NCBI RefSeq assembly: GCF_000711955.1
Contig: NZ_JONR01000001.1
Coordinates: forward strand, 248,001 to 312,000
Length of the DNA: 64,000 bases
Direction: 5' to 3'
DNA from: Nevskia soli DSM 19509
GTDB taxonomy: Bacteria > Pseudomonadota > Gammaproteobacteria > Nevskiales > Nevskiaceae
Below the pieces are notes generated by a model. It was not told where the DNA came from, searched no databases, and saw nothing but the letters and a program-made list of their open reading frames with translations. Numbering within the stretch: the stretch's first letter is position 1; the number at the start of each line of letters is the position of its first letter. The position numbers and the translations under genes were made by a program. This document shows, in pieces, positions 33,466-42,364 of the stretch.

Positions 33466-34191
33466 TCATGGGCGCGGCTTGTGCGGGTCCAGATAAATGC
33501 GGGCGAACGCCTCGTACACAGCACGGTAGGGATCGCCTTCAAGCGCAGTCAAGTGCTTTTCCACCGCATGGGTGTCGTTGCGGACGATGGGGCCGGTGAG
33601 AAAGGTTTCCGGCCGTGTCGGTGCCGCCGCGATATTGCGGCAGACCTGTTCGAGGTAGGGAATGGCGGCCTCCGGCGGGATGCCCAGGGTGGCCGGAAAC
33701 TGCTCGAACAGCCGGGCCCAGAGGAAGCCGGTGAAATTGCCCGCCATGGCGCAGAGCGCGTGGTAGTGCGCCTTGTCCTCGCGGCGGATGCCGTAGCAGG
33801 GGTTCGGCAGCCGGGGAAAGACACTGCGGAACAGGGCCGGGTCCTCGACGACGAAGGGAATGCGTTCATAGTCCGGCAGCGAATACAGTTCGCGGCCGAA
33901 GCTCATCAGCGGGTGCATGCCGTGTACGTCGGGGCTGTTGAAGGAGCCGGAGAAATGGATGTGCCTGCGGCCGGGGTAGCGGCTCGCCAGCTCCTCGATC
34001 GCGGGGTCCGAGACCAGCAGCAGGATGACCGGACAGTCGGCCAGGTCGACGGTGGGGGAGCGGCGCGACCATTGCCGGAACGGGATGCCGGCAAGCCGGA
34101 AGTAATGGGCGAAATGCGTCGCCACGCGGCCGTCCCCGACGATTCCGAAAGGACCTTCGGCGGTGCCCTGCAGGGCCGGGTTCAGGGTCAT
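33466..34191 (-). CDS. DUF2520-like Rossmann-fold protein
   Basis: The 241-residue protein has a dinucleotide-binding start GIVGDGRVATHFAHYFRL (GxGxxA), then VILLLVSDPAIEELA and HFSGSFNSPDVHGMHPLMSF. The latter echoes the GxHPlqtF motif of DUF2520 / F420-dependent reductase-like proteins, and a helical C-terminal domain follows (from about 130). Full DUF2520 proteins are around 280-300 residues, so this is slightly short. It is a probable NADP-dependent oxidoreductase without a known substrate. It is divergent from the DAHP synthase gene by 53 bases and lies upstream of mutS on the same strand. Confidence 0.78.
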   Translation of the reverse strand: MTLNPALQGTAEGPFGIVGDGRVATHFAHYFRLAGIPFRQWSRRSPTVDLADCPVILLLVSDPAIEELASRYPGRRHIHFSGSFNSPDVHGMHPLMSFGRELYSLPDYERIPFVVEDPALFRSVFPRLPNPCYGIRREDKAHYHALCAMAGNFTGFLWARLFEQFPATLGIPPEAAIPYLEQVCRNIAAAPTRPETFLTGPIVRNDTHAVEKHLTALEGDPYRAVYEAFARIYLDPHKPRP

Positions 34192-34206
34192 CTTGGTGAT
34201 AAGGCC

Positions 34207-34248
34207 TATAATTCCTGCCCCATTATGGCCGCAAAAGTTCCGCCGTGA
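34207..34248 (+). promoter_or_regulatory. -10 box and seven-codon leader frame before aroG(II)
   Basis: A perfect TATAAT is at 34207-34212. ATG 34225 opens a seven-codon frame (MAAKVPP) ending at TGA 34246-34248. That stop overlaps the GTG start (34245) of DAHP synthase. No ribosome site precedes the GTG, so the leader frame could couple translation. Confidence 0.45.
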
Positions 34249-35618
34249 CCTCCCACAAGACCAGTGACGCCGCGCAAGGCTGGACCCCCGATTCCTGGCA
34301 GTCCCGCCCGGCCGTGCAGCAGCCCACCTACCTCGATCCAGCGGCCTTGGGGCAGGCCCTGGCCGAGCTGTCCAGCCTGCCGCCGCTGGTGACGTCCTGG
34401 GAGGTGAACAATCTCAAGGCGCAACTGGCCGAGGCGCAGGCCGGCAGCCGCTTCGTGCTGCAGGGCGGCGACTGCGCCGAGAGCTTCGCCGACTGCGAGT
34501 CCACCATCATCGCCAACCGGCTCAAGGTGCTGATGCAGATGAGCTTGGTGCTGGTGCACGGCCTGCGCAAGCGGGTGGTGCGCATCGGCCGCTTTGCCGG
34601 CCAGTACGCCAAGCCGCGCTCGGCGGATACGGAGACCCGCGACGGCATTACCCTGCCATGCTACCGAGGCGACCTGGTCAACCTGCCGGAATTCACCGCC
34701 GCCGCGCGCGCCGCCGACCCGCAGCGCCTGGTCGAGGGCCACAAGCGCTCGGCCATGACCATGAACTTCACCCGCGGCCTGATCGACGGCGGCTTCGCCG
34801 ATCTGCACCATCCGGAATACTGGAACCTGGACTGGGTGGAGCATGTGCCGCACGCCAACGAATACCGCGAGCGGGTCGAGGCCATCGGCGAATCGCTGCG
34901 CTTCTTCGAGACGCTGGCCGGGCAGACCATCAGCGACTTCAACCGCGTCGAGTTCTATACCTCGCACGAAGCCCTGCTGCTCAACGCGGAAGCGGCGCAG
35001 ACGCGCCGCGTGCCGCGCCAGCCGGGCTGGTACAACCTGGCCACCCATTTCCCCTGGATCGGCATGCGCACCGCCGCCGTGGACGGCGCCCACGTCGAAT
35101 ACTGCCGCGGCATCCGCAACCCCGTCGGCGTCAAGGTCAGCCCCTCGATGAGCACCGAGTGGGTGCTGCAACTGTGCGAGTTGCTCAACCCCGACAACGA
35201 GCCGGGCCGCCTGACCCTGATCCATCGCATGGGCAACGGCAAGATCGCGCAGCACCTGCCGGGCCTGATCGACGCCGTCCGCGCCAGGGGTCATCAGGTG
35301 CTGTGGCTGTGCGATCCCATGCACGGCAACACCCAGACCGCCGGCAACGGCCTCAAGACCCGCGCCTTCTCCGACATCCTCGGCGAGATCGAGCAGGCCT
35401 TCGCCATCCACGCGGATTGCGGTTCGCGGCTAGGCGGCGTGCACCTCGAGCTGACCGGCGAAGACGTCACGGAATGCCTGGGCGGGGCGCGCGACCTCAG
35501 CGAGACCGACCTGGAGCGTGCCTATCGCAGCGCGGTCGATCCGCGCCTCAACTACGAGCAGGCGCTGGAGCTGGCGTTGCGGATTGTTTCGCTCAAGGGA
35601 GCGGTTGCCGGCGCCTGA
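34245..35618 (+). CDS. 3-deoxy-7-phosphoheptulonate synthase, class II
   Basis: The 457-residue protein is a class II (plant/mycobacterial type) DAHP synthase. Key segments are VLQGGDCAESF (metal-binding Cys77), KPRSADTETRDG, EGHKRSAMTMNFTRG, HFPWIGMRT, ECRGIRNPVGVKV (as EYCRGIRNPVG), IHRMGNGKI, WLCDPMHGNTQTAGNG with metal and catalytic residues, and HLELTGEDVTECLGG. It condenses phosphoenolpyruvate with erythrose 4-phosphate, the first step of the shikimate pathway. The GTG start and overlapping leader frame are described separately. The class II N-terminal extension is present. Feedback control by aromatic amino acids or secondary metabolites cannot be read. Confidence 0.96.
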   Translation: MTSHKTSDAAQGWTPDSWQSRPAVQQPTYLDPAALGQALAELSSLPPLVTSWEVNNLKAQLAEAQAGSRFVLQGGDCAESFADCESTIIANRLKVLMQMSLVLVHGLRKRVVRIGRFAGQYAKPRSADTETRDGITLPCYRGDLVNLPEFTAAARAADPQRLVEGHKRSAMTMNFTRGLIDGGFADLHHPEYWNLDWVEHVPHANEYRERVEAIGESLRFFETLAGQTISDFNRVEFYTSHEALLLNAEAAQTRRVPRQPGWYNLATHFPWIGMRTAAVDGAHVEYCRGIRNPVGVKVSPSMSTEWVLQLCELLNPDNEPGRLTLIHRMGNGKIAQHLPGLIDAVRARGHQVLWLCDPMHGNTQTAGNGLKTRAFSDILGEIEQAFAIHADCGSRLGGVHLELTGEDVTECLGGARDLSETDLERAYRSAVDPRLNYEQALELALRIVSLKGAVAGA

Positions 35619-35640
35619 AGCGTGGCCGGCGGCAGGTGCG

Positions 35641-35671
35641 CTTGATGATGATCGTTCATTCCGATCATCAA
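35641..35671. terminator. Hairpin between convergent aroG(II) and the csu operon
   Basis: CTTGAT...GATCG and CGATC...ATCAAG make a stem with a three-base bulge around a short loop, after the DAHP synthase stop and before the pilus adhesin stop. There is no T run on either strand, so it is a weak bidirectional terminator candidate. Confidence 0.4.
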
Positions 35672-35682
35672 GCGTCCGAGAT

Positions 35683-36750
35683 TCAGTAAGTCACCGTGAC
35701 CAGGATCGTGTCCTGGTAGGTCGCCGGCGCGGGCGTGGTTTGCGCCTGCACCCGCCCGCACACGGTGTAGTTCTGCGCCGCGCCGGTGCCGGTGCCGCTG
35801 ACCAGGGCGCCGGATGTCGTGTCGCCCCAGACCGTGGCGTAGTTGCAGCCGGAGCCGCCGGCGCTGGTGACGGTGGTGGGCGCGAATAGTTGGTAATGCA
35901 CCACGGCGCTGCCGCTGCCGGCCATCTGCCGGTCGCCGATGCTGGCGCCGGCGGTGGTGCCCTTGTTCAGGGCGATGGTGTAGCTGTCGCTGTTGGTGCA
36001 GGTGGCGGCGATGGTGCCCGTGGCGGTGAGCGCGCTGGTGAGGACGCCGACGCTGTTGCCGAAGTTGACCGGCGTGGCGGTGACGCTGCAGTTGTTGATC
36101 ACCGTGGCGCTGACGTTGAGGGCGAAGGTGCTGCTGCCGTTGTTGCCGCTGGGGCCGGAAACGCAGGAGGGAGGAGTCCCCGGAAGGAACAGGGCTGAAT
36201 AGGAGTAGTTGTAGGTCAGGGTCGCGGTGGGACTGGCACTGTAGCCGCCAGCGATGGCCGTGGTGTTCTGGCTGGATTTCAGGTTGCCGTAGATGGTGAT
36301 CGGGCTGCTGCTGGCGGTGCCGCCGAGCAGCAAGCTGCTGACGGTGAGGTTGACCGGGTTCGGCGGGTTGGGAATGCCGGGCGTGGTACCGAAGGCGCCC
36401 CATACGGTGCTGTGGGCGCTGTCGGAGTAGAGGTTGTAAGCCACGCTGTTGGCGCCGCTGCTCATGCTGCGCGGCGTGGTGCCGTTGGCGCCTGCGATGT
36501 TGGCGCAGGCCGAGACGTTGACGGAGCCGAGGCCGAGCAGGCCGATATTGCAGGTGATGGTGTAGGTGCCGGTGGCGGGATAGTCGGCGCCGGAGACCAC
36601 ATCGACGCTGCCGAACGCAACCGTGGTGGCGCTGGCGGTACACAGCTGCGCCAGCGCGCGGCCGGGCTGCAGCAGTGCCAGGGCCACGCAGACCAGGACG
36701 GCAGGCTGCAACAGCCTGCGGCGGAGCTGGATCTTCATATGGGGGCTCAT
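35683..36750 (-). CDS. csuE: Csu-type pilus tip adhesin, two spore-coat-U domains
   Basis: The 355-residue protein has a signal peptide (residues 5-35, KIQLRRRLLQPAVLVCVALA, then LAQ) and two SCPU (spore coat protein U) domains, about 36-190 and 200-355. Each contains the paired Cys that brace the Ig-like fold (CTASATTVAFGSVDV; CSVTATPVNFG) and ends with a strand like YQDTILVTVTY. A two-domain SCPU protein at the end of a csu operon corresponds to the CsuE tip adhesin, which binds abiotic surfaces. ATG 36750 overlaps the usher stop in an ATGA, so the two are translationally coupled. Confidence 0.88.
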   Translation of the reverse strand: MSPHMKIQLRRRLLQPAVLVCVALALLQPGRALAQLCTASATTVAFGSVDVVSGADYPATGTYTITCNIGLLGLGSVNVSACANIAGANGTTPRSMSSGANSVAYNLYSDSAHSTVWGAFGTTPGIPNPPNPVNLTVSSLLLGGTASSSPITIYGNLKSSQNTTAIAGGYSASPTATLTYNYSYSALFLPGTPPSCVSGPSGNNGSSTFALNVSATVINNCSVTATPVNFGNSVGVLTSALTATGTIAATCTNSDSYTIALNKGTTAGASIGDRQMAGSGSAVVHYQLFAPTTVTSAGGSGCNYATVWGDTTSGALVSGTGTGAAQNYTVCGRVQAQTTPAPATYQDTILVTVTY

Positions 36751-39278
36751 GGTGTGTGTGCGCCGGCCGCCTTGCAGGTCACCGGGCCGATGGTCGGCAG
36801 GTCGGTGCTGCCGCCGGCCTGCGCGTAGTCGAAGGTGGCGATGCAGTTCAGGTTCTTGCCGCGGGCCGTGAGGTGATTGCGGCTGTCCAGGTTCTCGATG
36901 AAGGCCTGGCCGTCGTAGCCGACCACGAAGTCGTGCCCGGACTCCTGGTGCTTGAGCAGGGTGCCGGTCGGCAGGGGCTGGCCGGCGGCATCCACCAGGA
37001 TCACGGTGGCGGCTGTATAACGCTGCACCGCGAAGTGCGCCAGCACGCCGGCCTGGCTGCGCGGCGCCACGTCGATCTTGGTCACCGGGATGCTGGCATC
37101 CACCGGCAGCACCATGCTGTCGATTTCCAGGTGGTTGTGCTGGTACGAATTGAGATCCGGAATCAGCAGGTGGCCGCCACGGTCGGTATTGCCCATGACG
37201 CGATTCTCGTTGAGCACCGGGATGCCGGCAATGCCATCGGTGGAAACCAGGGCGAAGCTGTCGTAGATGTGGCGCGAGGGCTCGAGCACGCCGTCCATGA
37301 AGATCAGGCCGCCGTCGGCCTCCAGCGACAGCAGGGTCTGGCCCTGGCTGTCCTGGGCGGAAGCGGAGAGCTGGCCGTAGCGTCCCAGGTAACCGGCACG
37401 CGCCAGCCGGCTGTACTGGTCGCCCTCGTTGTCCTGCACACCCCAGTTCCAGCCGCCGTTGTAGTCGGAGGTCTTGACCAGGCTGGCGCCGTAACTGTTC
37501 TGGCCGCTATTGCGGCCGCCGTCGATGAAGCCGGTGAGGCGGTGACCGAGATTGAGCGAGGCGCCGAACCAGAAGCCGCGGGAATGGCTGGCATCGACAT
37601 TTTGATACGCATTGGCAAAGAGGTTGCACCAGTTGGTCAGCTGCGCCGTGTAGGTGAGCGAGACGGTACGCGACACCGCGTTCGAGGCGCTGTCGGTCAG
37701 TGGTGTGCCGGCCGTGGCGTCAGTCTGCCCCGGCAGCGGGATGTTCTGCGTATGGATGTAGCTGATGCCGATGCTCTGCGTTGCCAGGATCGGCATCGAC
37801 AGATTGATCTGGTCGAAGATGCGCGGCGGCGCCGTGCCGCCGATGGCTGCGAGGTCGCGGTACCCGCTGAAGTTGCGCGTGGTCTGGGCGATGAAACTGA
37901 CGCGCGGCAGGATCAGCTGGTAACCGACGCTGCCCTGGGTGCCGGCGGTCCTGCCGACGTTGCCGGCCAGGGCGGCATTGACCACACCCCACTGTCCCAG
38001 GCGCAGCAATCCGCCGAGGCCGGCGTTGTAGAGCCCGGCGGTGGCTTCGCCGTGGCTTTCGAAGGTGAGTGCATCGGACCAGCCGTAGCGATACGAACCG
38101 CTGGCGCTGGGCGTGGCGCCGTAGTCGAAGGAACTGGCGCCGTAGTTGCGGCGCAGGAAGCCGGTCTCCACCGAATAATTGCTCAGGCCGCGCGCCACCA
38201 TGCGGTTGTCGACGTAGATCGGCAGCGTGGTGCTGACTTCGCGGCCGAGCTCGTCGCGCACCACCAGGCGTGCCTGGCCGCCGCCGGTAAGCGCCACCGG
38301 ATTGTTGATGATGAAGGGGCCGCTCGGTACCTGGCCGCTGAACTGCCGGATGTTGTTGACGTACAGGTCCACCGAGGAGGGTACCGCCGCGCTGCCCGAC
38401 AGCGTCGGCACCGGAAAGGTGATCAGGTCCGGCCGCAGGGCGAAGTTGCGGCGGAACTGGAAGCCGCCGAGGCGCACCGCGCGCGACCAGTTCAGCGAGG
38501 AGGAGATCGAGTCGCCGGCCTGGATGGTGGTGAGGTTCCGCTCATCGTCGTCATGCCACAGGCTGTCCAGGCGGGTGTAGTGATCGAGTTCGCCGCCGGC
38601 GCGGGCGACGCCGGTGTTGCTGAAGATACCGAAGCGGTTGAACAGGCGCTCCTCGTTCGCCACGCTCAGCGTGGTGGTGCCGTCGCGGTCCGGACTGCCT
38701 TGCAGGAAGGCGTCGTAGTTGAACACCAGGCCGGAATCGGGGGCCGCGGCGACCAGGCCGCCCGGCCGGTCGCCGAGCAGGGTTGGCGGCACCAGCCTGT
38801 CGTCGGCGACGAGGTCGATGGTCTGCTTGCTGGCGTCGTAGTGGTAGCTCAGGCCGGGCACCTGATCCAGTGGCGTCACCCTGACGGTGCCGCCTTGCGT
38901 CTGGTCGAGACGGATCGACTTGAGGGCCGGCAGGTTTTCCAGGCTGCCGGTCTCCAGGCCGATCTGGTACAGGTCCGCCACGTCCGCCAGCAGGTGCCCG
39001 TCCTTCTGGTAGAAGGAGACGATGGTCTGCGTCTGGCGTCCGTTGAGGGTGACTTCGAGATACAGCGCCATATAGGCGGAGCCAGGGGCGGATCCACCGG
39101 CGGTGGTATCCGGCGGCGTGGATTGCAGCGGTGTCCGGGTGGCGGCCGCCTTGCCGAGGTCGAGCGTGGCCGGTGCCGTTGCGTCGGCGGGCGCCGCCGT
39201 CATGCCGAGCATGCCGACGGCGGCGGCCAGGGCCGCGGCGGCTTGCCTGAAACCGGATGAATGGAGGTAAGGGCGCAT
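36747..39278 (-). CDS. csuD: Csu-type outer-membrane usher
   Basis: This is a complete fimbrial usher. A signal peptide is visible (from about RQAAAALAAAVGMLGMTAAPADA), then the N-terminal periplasmic domain, 24-strand beta-barrel with plug (GQARLVVRDELGREVSTTLP and SDALTFESHG, QRYTAATVILVDAAGQPLP), and C-terminal domains. From ATG 39278 the protein has 843 residues; ATG 39326 would add 16. PVDASIPVTKIDVAPRSQAG is the typical late usher motif. It secretes and assembles SCPU subunits brought by the chaperone encoded just upstream. The gap to the chaperone stop is 76 bases. Confidence 0.93.
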   Translation of the reverse strand: MRPYLHSSGFRQAAAALAAAVGMLGMTAAPADATAPATLDLGKAAATRTPLQSTPPDTTAGGSAPGSAYMALYLEVTLNGRQTQTIVSFYQKDGHLLADVADLYQIGLETGSLENLPALKSIRLDQTQGGTVRVTPLDQVPGLSYHYDASKQTIDLVADDRLVPPTLLGDRPGGLVAAAPDSGLVFNYDAFLQGSPDRDGTTTLSVANEERLFNRFGIFSNTGVARAGGELDHYTRLDSLWHDDDERNLTTIQAGDSISSSLNWSRAVRLGGFQFRRNFALRPDLITFPVPTLSGSAAVPSSVDLYVNNIRQFSGQVPSGPFIINNPVALTGGGQARLVVRDELGREVSTTLPIYVDNRMVARGLSNYSVETGFLRRNYGASSFDYGATPSASGSYRYGWSDALTFESHGEATAGLYNAGLGGLLRLGQWGVVNAALAGNVGRTAGTQGSVGYQLILPRVSFIAQTTRNFSGYRDLAAIGGTAPPRIFDQINLSMPILATQSIGISYIHTQNIPLPGQTDATAGTPLTDSASNAVSRTVSLTYTAQLTNWCNLFANAYQNVDASHSRGFWFGASLNLGHRLTGFIDGGRNSGQNSYGASLVKTSDYNGGWNWGVQDNEGDQYSRLARAGYLGRYGQLSASAQDSQGQTLLSLEADGGLIFMDGVLEPSRHIYDSFALVSTDGIAGIPVLNENRVMGNTDRGGHLLIPDLNSYQHNHLEIDSMVLPVDASIPVTKIDVAPRSQAGVLAHFAVQRYTAATVILVDAAGQPLPTGTLLKHQESGHDFVVGYDGQAFIENLDSRNHLTARGKNLNCIATFDYAQAGGSTDLPTIGPVTCKAAGAHTP

Positions 39279-39354
39279 GGCGGGCGGCTTGTCGCGTCCA
39301 TTGCCCCGGGAAACCTGCCGCGGCATCGGGTGGCGAATGCCGCCACGCTTCCGT

Positions 39355-40158
39355 TTACGGAGCGCCGCCGACTGCGACGGCCGCGGCCGGCTGGGCCACC
39401 GTGTTCACCATTGCTTCGACCTTGAGCCCGGCGCCGGCGAGCTTGGCTGGAAATTTTTCCGACAGGCGCCATTCGCGGCCGCTGCCGGCGAGGGCGTAGC
39501 CCAGCAGGCCGGAAGAAACCTCGAAGCTTTCACCGTCGGTGCCGGTTAGCTTGACCATGCTGAGCTGCGCATGGGTGGGGCCCTGGTTGCTGGCACCGAG
39601 GAACCAGGCGCCGTCATGCTGCTTCAGCGTCCAGCTCAGCTTGGGGTCTGCCGGTGCGCCGGCCATCGGCGCGAATACCGGAATCGAATAGCGCAGGCGG
39701 AAATTGACGCCGCCGCTGACGCCGGCCGCGGTCGAGGCTTCTTGGGGCGGCGGCAGTTCGTCGATCAGCAGGCGATAGGTGATTTCATGGTCGGCGGGCT
39801 GCCGGCTGGTGCGCACGACGCGCACCAGCTGTTCTCCCTGAGGCGGAATCACCACCATCGGCGGGCTGGCCACCAAGGTCTGCACCGGGTCGAGCTTGTC
39901 ATCCTTGCCGTCCTGGCTCCAGGCGAAGACGCGCACCTGGCCGGTCAGGGGCGCATCGCCGGTATTGCGCAGGGTGATGCCCAGCGCGGGCTGGCTGGGC
40001 TGGAACAGCAGGGTCACCGGCGATACCTGGAGGGACGCGGCCATCACCGGTTGGGCGCAGGCCAGTACGAACAGGCCCAGCGCCGCCGCTGTCCGCAACG
40101 ACAGTTTGCGAGGCAACTCCGCTGCCGCCGGTCCGTTTTGTCCCTGTGACTGAGCCAT
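39355..40158 (-). CDS. csuC: Csu-type periplasmic pilus chaperone
   Basis: From ATG 40158 (better spaced from TGGAGA than ATG 40164) the protein has 267 residues. A signal peptide with LRTAAALGLFVLACAQPVMA leads into PapD-like Ig domains: SLQVSPVTLLFQPSQPALGITLRNTGDAPLTGQVRVFAW, the conserved LVRVVRTSRQPADHEITYRLLIDELP (Arg-Lys type subunit anchor), and a second domain from about 165. It escorts SCPU subunits to the usher. The extended N-terminus before the signal is longer than usual. Confidence 0.92.
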   Translation of the reverse strand: MAQSQGQNGPAAAELPRKLSLRTAAALGLFVLACAQPVMAASLQVSPVTLLFQPSQPALGITLRNTGDAPLTGQVRVFAWSQDGKDDKLDPVQTLVASPPMVVIPPQGEQLVRVVRTSRQPADHEITYRLLIDELPPPQEASTAAGVSGGVNFRLRYSIPVFAPMAGAPADPKLSWTLKQHDGAWFLGASNQGPTHAQLSMVKLTGTDGESFEVSSGLLGYALAGSGREWRLSEKFPAKLAGAGLKVEAMVNTVAQPAAAVAVGGAP

Positions 40159-40173
40159 GTGCATTCTCCAGAA

Positions 40174-40731
40174 TTAGAAGGTCAGCGAAGCCGTGATGAT
40201 TGAGCTATAGAGATCCGGGGTGGGCATGCTCTGATCGAGTATACGGCCGTACACGATGTAGGTCTGGGGCGTGCCGGTGCCGGTGCCGCCGACGCTGTTG
40301 GAGCTGGCGGAACTGCCGTCGCCCCACAGAATGGAACGCGTCGGATCGGTGTAGAGCTGGTACTGCAGCCGGTCGCCGTTGCCCGCGCTGCTGCCGGCCA
40401 TCAGGCGCGCATCCACTGTCGAGCCGGCGACGCTGCCCTGGTCCATGTACAGCGTGTAGCGGGTGTTCTTCGAGCAGGTGACGTTCAAGCGTGTGACCTG
40501 CTCGGTGCGCAGGAAGGGAAGGCCGGAACTCGAGCCCAGACGGGCGCCGATATGGCCGAAATTCAGCGCATTCGCATTGACGATGACGCAGTCGCTGTCG
40601 ACGATCACCGACACCATGAAGGTTGCGGTGCGCACGTTGGTCGCGGCGGCCGAGGAGGTCTGCGCGGACGCCGGCAGCATCAGCGCCAGTGCCGCAAGGA
40701 TTGCCGTCTTGCCCGATCGCTTGCCGTTCAT
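40174..40731 (-). CDS. csuB: SCPU-domain pilus subunit (CsuB-like)
   Basis: The gene starts at ATG 40731 behind AGGGAGCG (185 residues). The signal peptide is TAILAALALMLPASAQTSSA. The mature protein is one spore-coat-U domain: FMVSVIVDSDCVIVNANALNFGHIG with the first Cys, LNVTCSKNTRYTLYMDQG with the second, LMAGSSAGNGDRLQYQLYTDPT, then a terminal beta strand SSIITASLTF. In Csu systems three small SCPU proteins (CsuA/B major rod, CsuA, CsuB) precede the chaperone; this is the third in transcription order, 10 bases before the chaperone. Confidence 0.85.
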   Translation of the reverse strand: MNGKRSGKTAILAALALMLPASAQTSSAAATNVRTATFMVSVIVDSDCVIVNANALNFGHIGARLGSSSGLPFLRTEQVTRLNVTCSKNTRYTLYMDQGSVAGSTVDARLMAGSSAGNGDRLQYQLYTDPTRSILWGDGSSASSNSVGGTGTGTPQTYIVYGRILDQSMPTPDLYSSIITASLTF

Positions 40732-40767
40732 GTCAGCGCTCCCTGTCGGTTGGCACGGACGCATGCT

Positions 40768-41286
40768 TCAGTAGGTGACCGTGGCGGTGATCGTGGTCTG
40801 GTAAGTATCCGGCTTGGGCGAGGTCTGCACCGGTACCTGGCCGTAGACGTTGATGGTCTGGGCGCTGCCGTTGCCGGTGCCGCTGACGGTATTGGTGCCG
40901 ACGGTATTGCCCCAGGTCGTCGTGTGGCCGCTGTCGGAGTAGAGCTGGAACTGCATGGTGGTGCCGGTATTGCCGGCGGCGGTGCCCGCCATCAGCCGGG
41001 TGGCGACGGTGGAGCCGCTGACGGTGCCGGCATCCAGCCCGACGTTGTAAGGCGTGGTATTGGAGCAGGTAACGCTGAGCGTGGAGCTGCCGTTGACCAC
41101 CGAGGTCAACACGCCCACGCTGGAGCCGAAATTGAGGGTGGTCGCACTGATTGCGCAGCTTGCAATCAGCGTGATCTGCACCTGGAAGGTGCTGGTGGTG
41201 GTGGCGGCCTCGGCGTTGAAGGAGCCCGCCGCCAAGATCACGCCTGCAACTGCGCCCAGAGCGCGTAACTTGGTTTTATTATTCAT
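40768..41286 (-). CDS. csuA: SCPU-domain pilus subunit (CsuA-like)
   Basis: The 172-residue protein has a signal peptide MNNKTKLRALGAVAGVILAA ending in AEA and a single SCPU domain: FQVQITLIASCAISATTLNFGSSVGV, STLSVTCSNTTPYNVGLDAG, ATRLMAGTAAGNTGTTMQFQLYSD, a WGNT motif and the ending TYQTTITATVTY. It is the second of three small subunits in the operon. Its donor-strand style C-terminus and paired Cys indicate a rod or adaptor subunit. Strongly related to the protein at 41473-42009. Confidence 0.87.
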   Translation of the reverse strand: MNNKTKLRALGAVAGVILAAGSFNAEAATTTSTFQVQITLIASCAISATTLNFGSSVGVLTSVVNGSSTLSVTCSNTTPYNVGLDAGTVSGSTVATRLMAGTAAGNTGTTMQFQLYSDSGHTTTWGNTVGTNTVSGTGNGSAQTINVYGQVPVQTSPKPDTYQTTITATVTY

Positions 41287-41472
41287 CCGTAAACCTCATC
41301 CTGAAGCGCAGACGCGGGCCAAAACGCTCCCCGCCGCTGTATGCGGCCCGTATTTGGACGGGGCTTTAGCGGGCTCTGCGGCTTCAAACGGTGCCGGCTG
41401 CCGGATGGAGACTGGCACCGCTTGCGTTCCGAGGCGTACCCGCTCCGAAAATCGCTGGGATCAGGCCTTCGA

Positions 41473-42009
41473 TCAGAAGGTGATCGTCACGGTCTCGGTG
41501 GAGGTGTAGGTGTCCGGGGCGGGCATGCTGCCGGTCGACAGCGCCTTGCCGTTGACCGTGATGGTCTGGGCCTGGCCGGTGCCGTGACCATCGATGATGG
41601 AGCCGCCGGTGCTGTCGCCCCACACTGCGGTGTAGGTGTTGTCGGTGTAGAGCTGATAGGGAACCGTAGCACCGGTCGCACCGCCAAGCAGCAGGCGGTT
41701 GGTGACAGTAGAGCCGGTGGTCGATCCAGCGTCCAGGCTCATGTGATAAAGCGTGGTGTTGGTGCAGGTGACCGTGAAGGTGGTCGTGCCGTTGATCGCG
41801 GTGTTGATCAGGCTGCTGGTCGCCGTGCCGAAGTTCAGCGCGTTGCCGGCGGAAATGGTGCAGTCGTCGTGTACGGTCAGGGACACCAGGAAGGTGGAGG
41901 ACTGGGGGGACGTGCCCGCCTCGGCTGAGAAGGACGCCACGCCGGCCGCGAAGGTGGCGGCAAGGGCGGCACAGGCCGACAGGGCGGGTAAGGCGCGGAT
42001 CTTGATCAT
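41473..42009 (-). CDS. csuA/B: SCPU-domain pilus subunit, probable major rod (CsuA/B-like)
   Basis: The ATG at 42009 with GGGAGA upstream is the start, not the in-frame TTG further up. The 178-residue protein has signal peptide LSACAALAATFAAGVASFSA and one SCPU domain: FLVSLTVHDDCTISAGNALNFG, TTTFTVTCTNTTLYHMSLDAG, NRLLLGGATGATVPYQLYTDN, AVWGD, and a terminal TYTSTETVTITF. As first gene of the operon it most likely encodes the major pilin. A 186-base gap with no gene separates it from the next subunit, consistent with differential expression by mRNA processing. Confidence 0.86.
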   Translation of the reverse strand: MIKIRALPALSACAALAATFAAGVASFSAEAGTSPQSSTFLVSLTVHDDCTISAGNALNFGTATSSLINTAINGTTTFTVTCTNTTLYHMSLDAGSTTGSTVTNRLLLGGATGATVPYQLYTDNTYTAVWGDSTGGSIIDGHGTGQAQTITVNGKALSTGSMPAPDTYTSTETVTITF

Positions 42010-42364
42010 CGAACATTCTCCCAACGAAACTGAAGTTGAAGGGTGCTTCGGAATGAATGCCTGCCCTTACGCCGCGAATCCTATTCAGGGCAGGGTTGCC
42101 GGACCGTCAAAACGGATGGGCGGCAGCGCTGATGGGAGGGGTGGCTATAGGACCCCCTAGACGGCAATCCGAAGCAGACGGACGGTAGGCCCGAAACCGC
42201 CAGGGGAGGCCTTGCGCGCCAAAAAAATGTCACTTTCCCGGATGAAGCCGGTCGTTTTTCGCCGGCTTCACCGAGGCTGCCGCCGCATCAAGGTGTCTGC
42301 CAGCACGTACTACCGGGAGACGCTAATCTGTACGGAGTTCGAGTCCGGCCAGATTGGGGTCCAG
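42010..42364. other. Intergenic region upstream of the csu operon, no gene seen
   Basis: About 355 bases hold the csu promoter region (minus strand). A TTGACG-type hexamer lies about 42100 with no convincing -10. Read on the plus strand there are short open frames only. I see nothing else that can be supported. Confidence 0.4.

Noticed and set aside
36675..39260. Long open frame (861 codons) on the plus strand
   Set aside because: It is the complement of the csuD usher gene and has no signal or domain; GC-rich genes often leave such open antisense frames.
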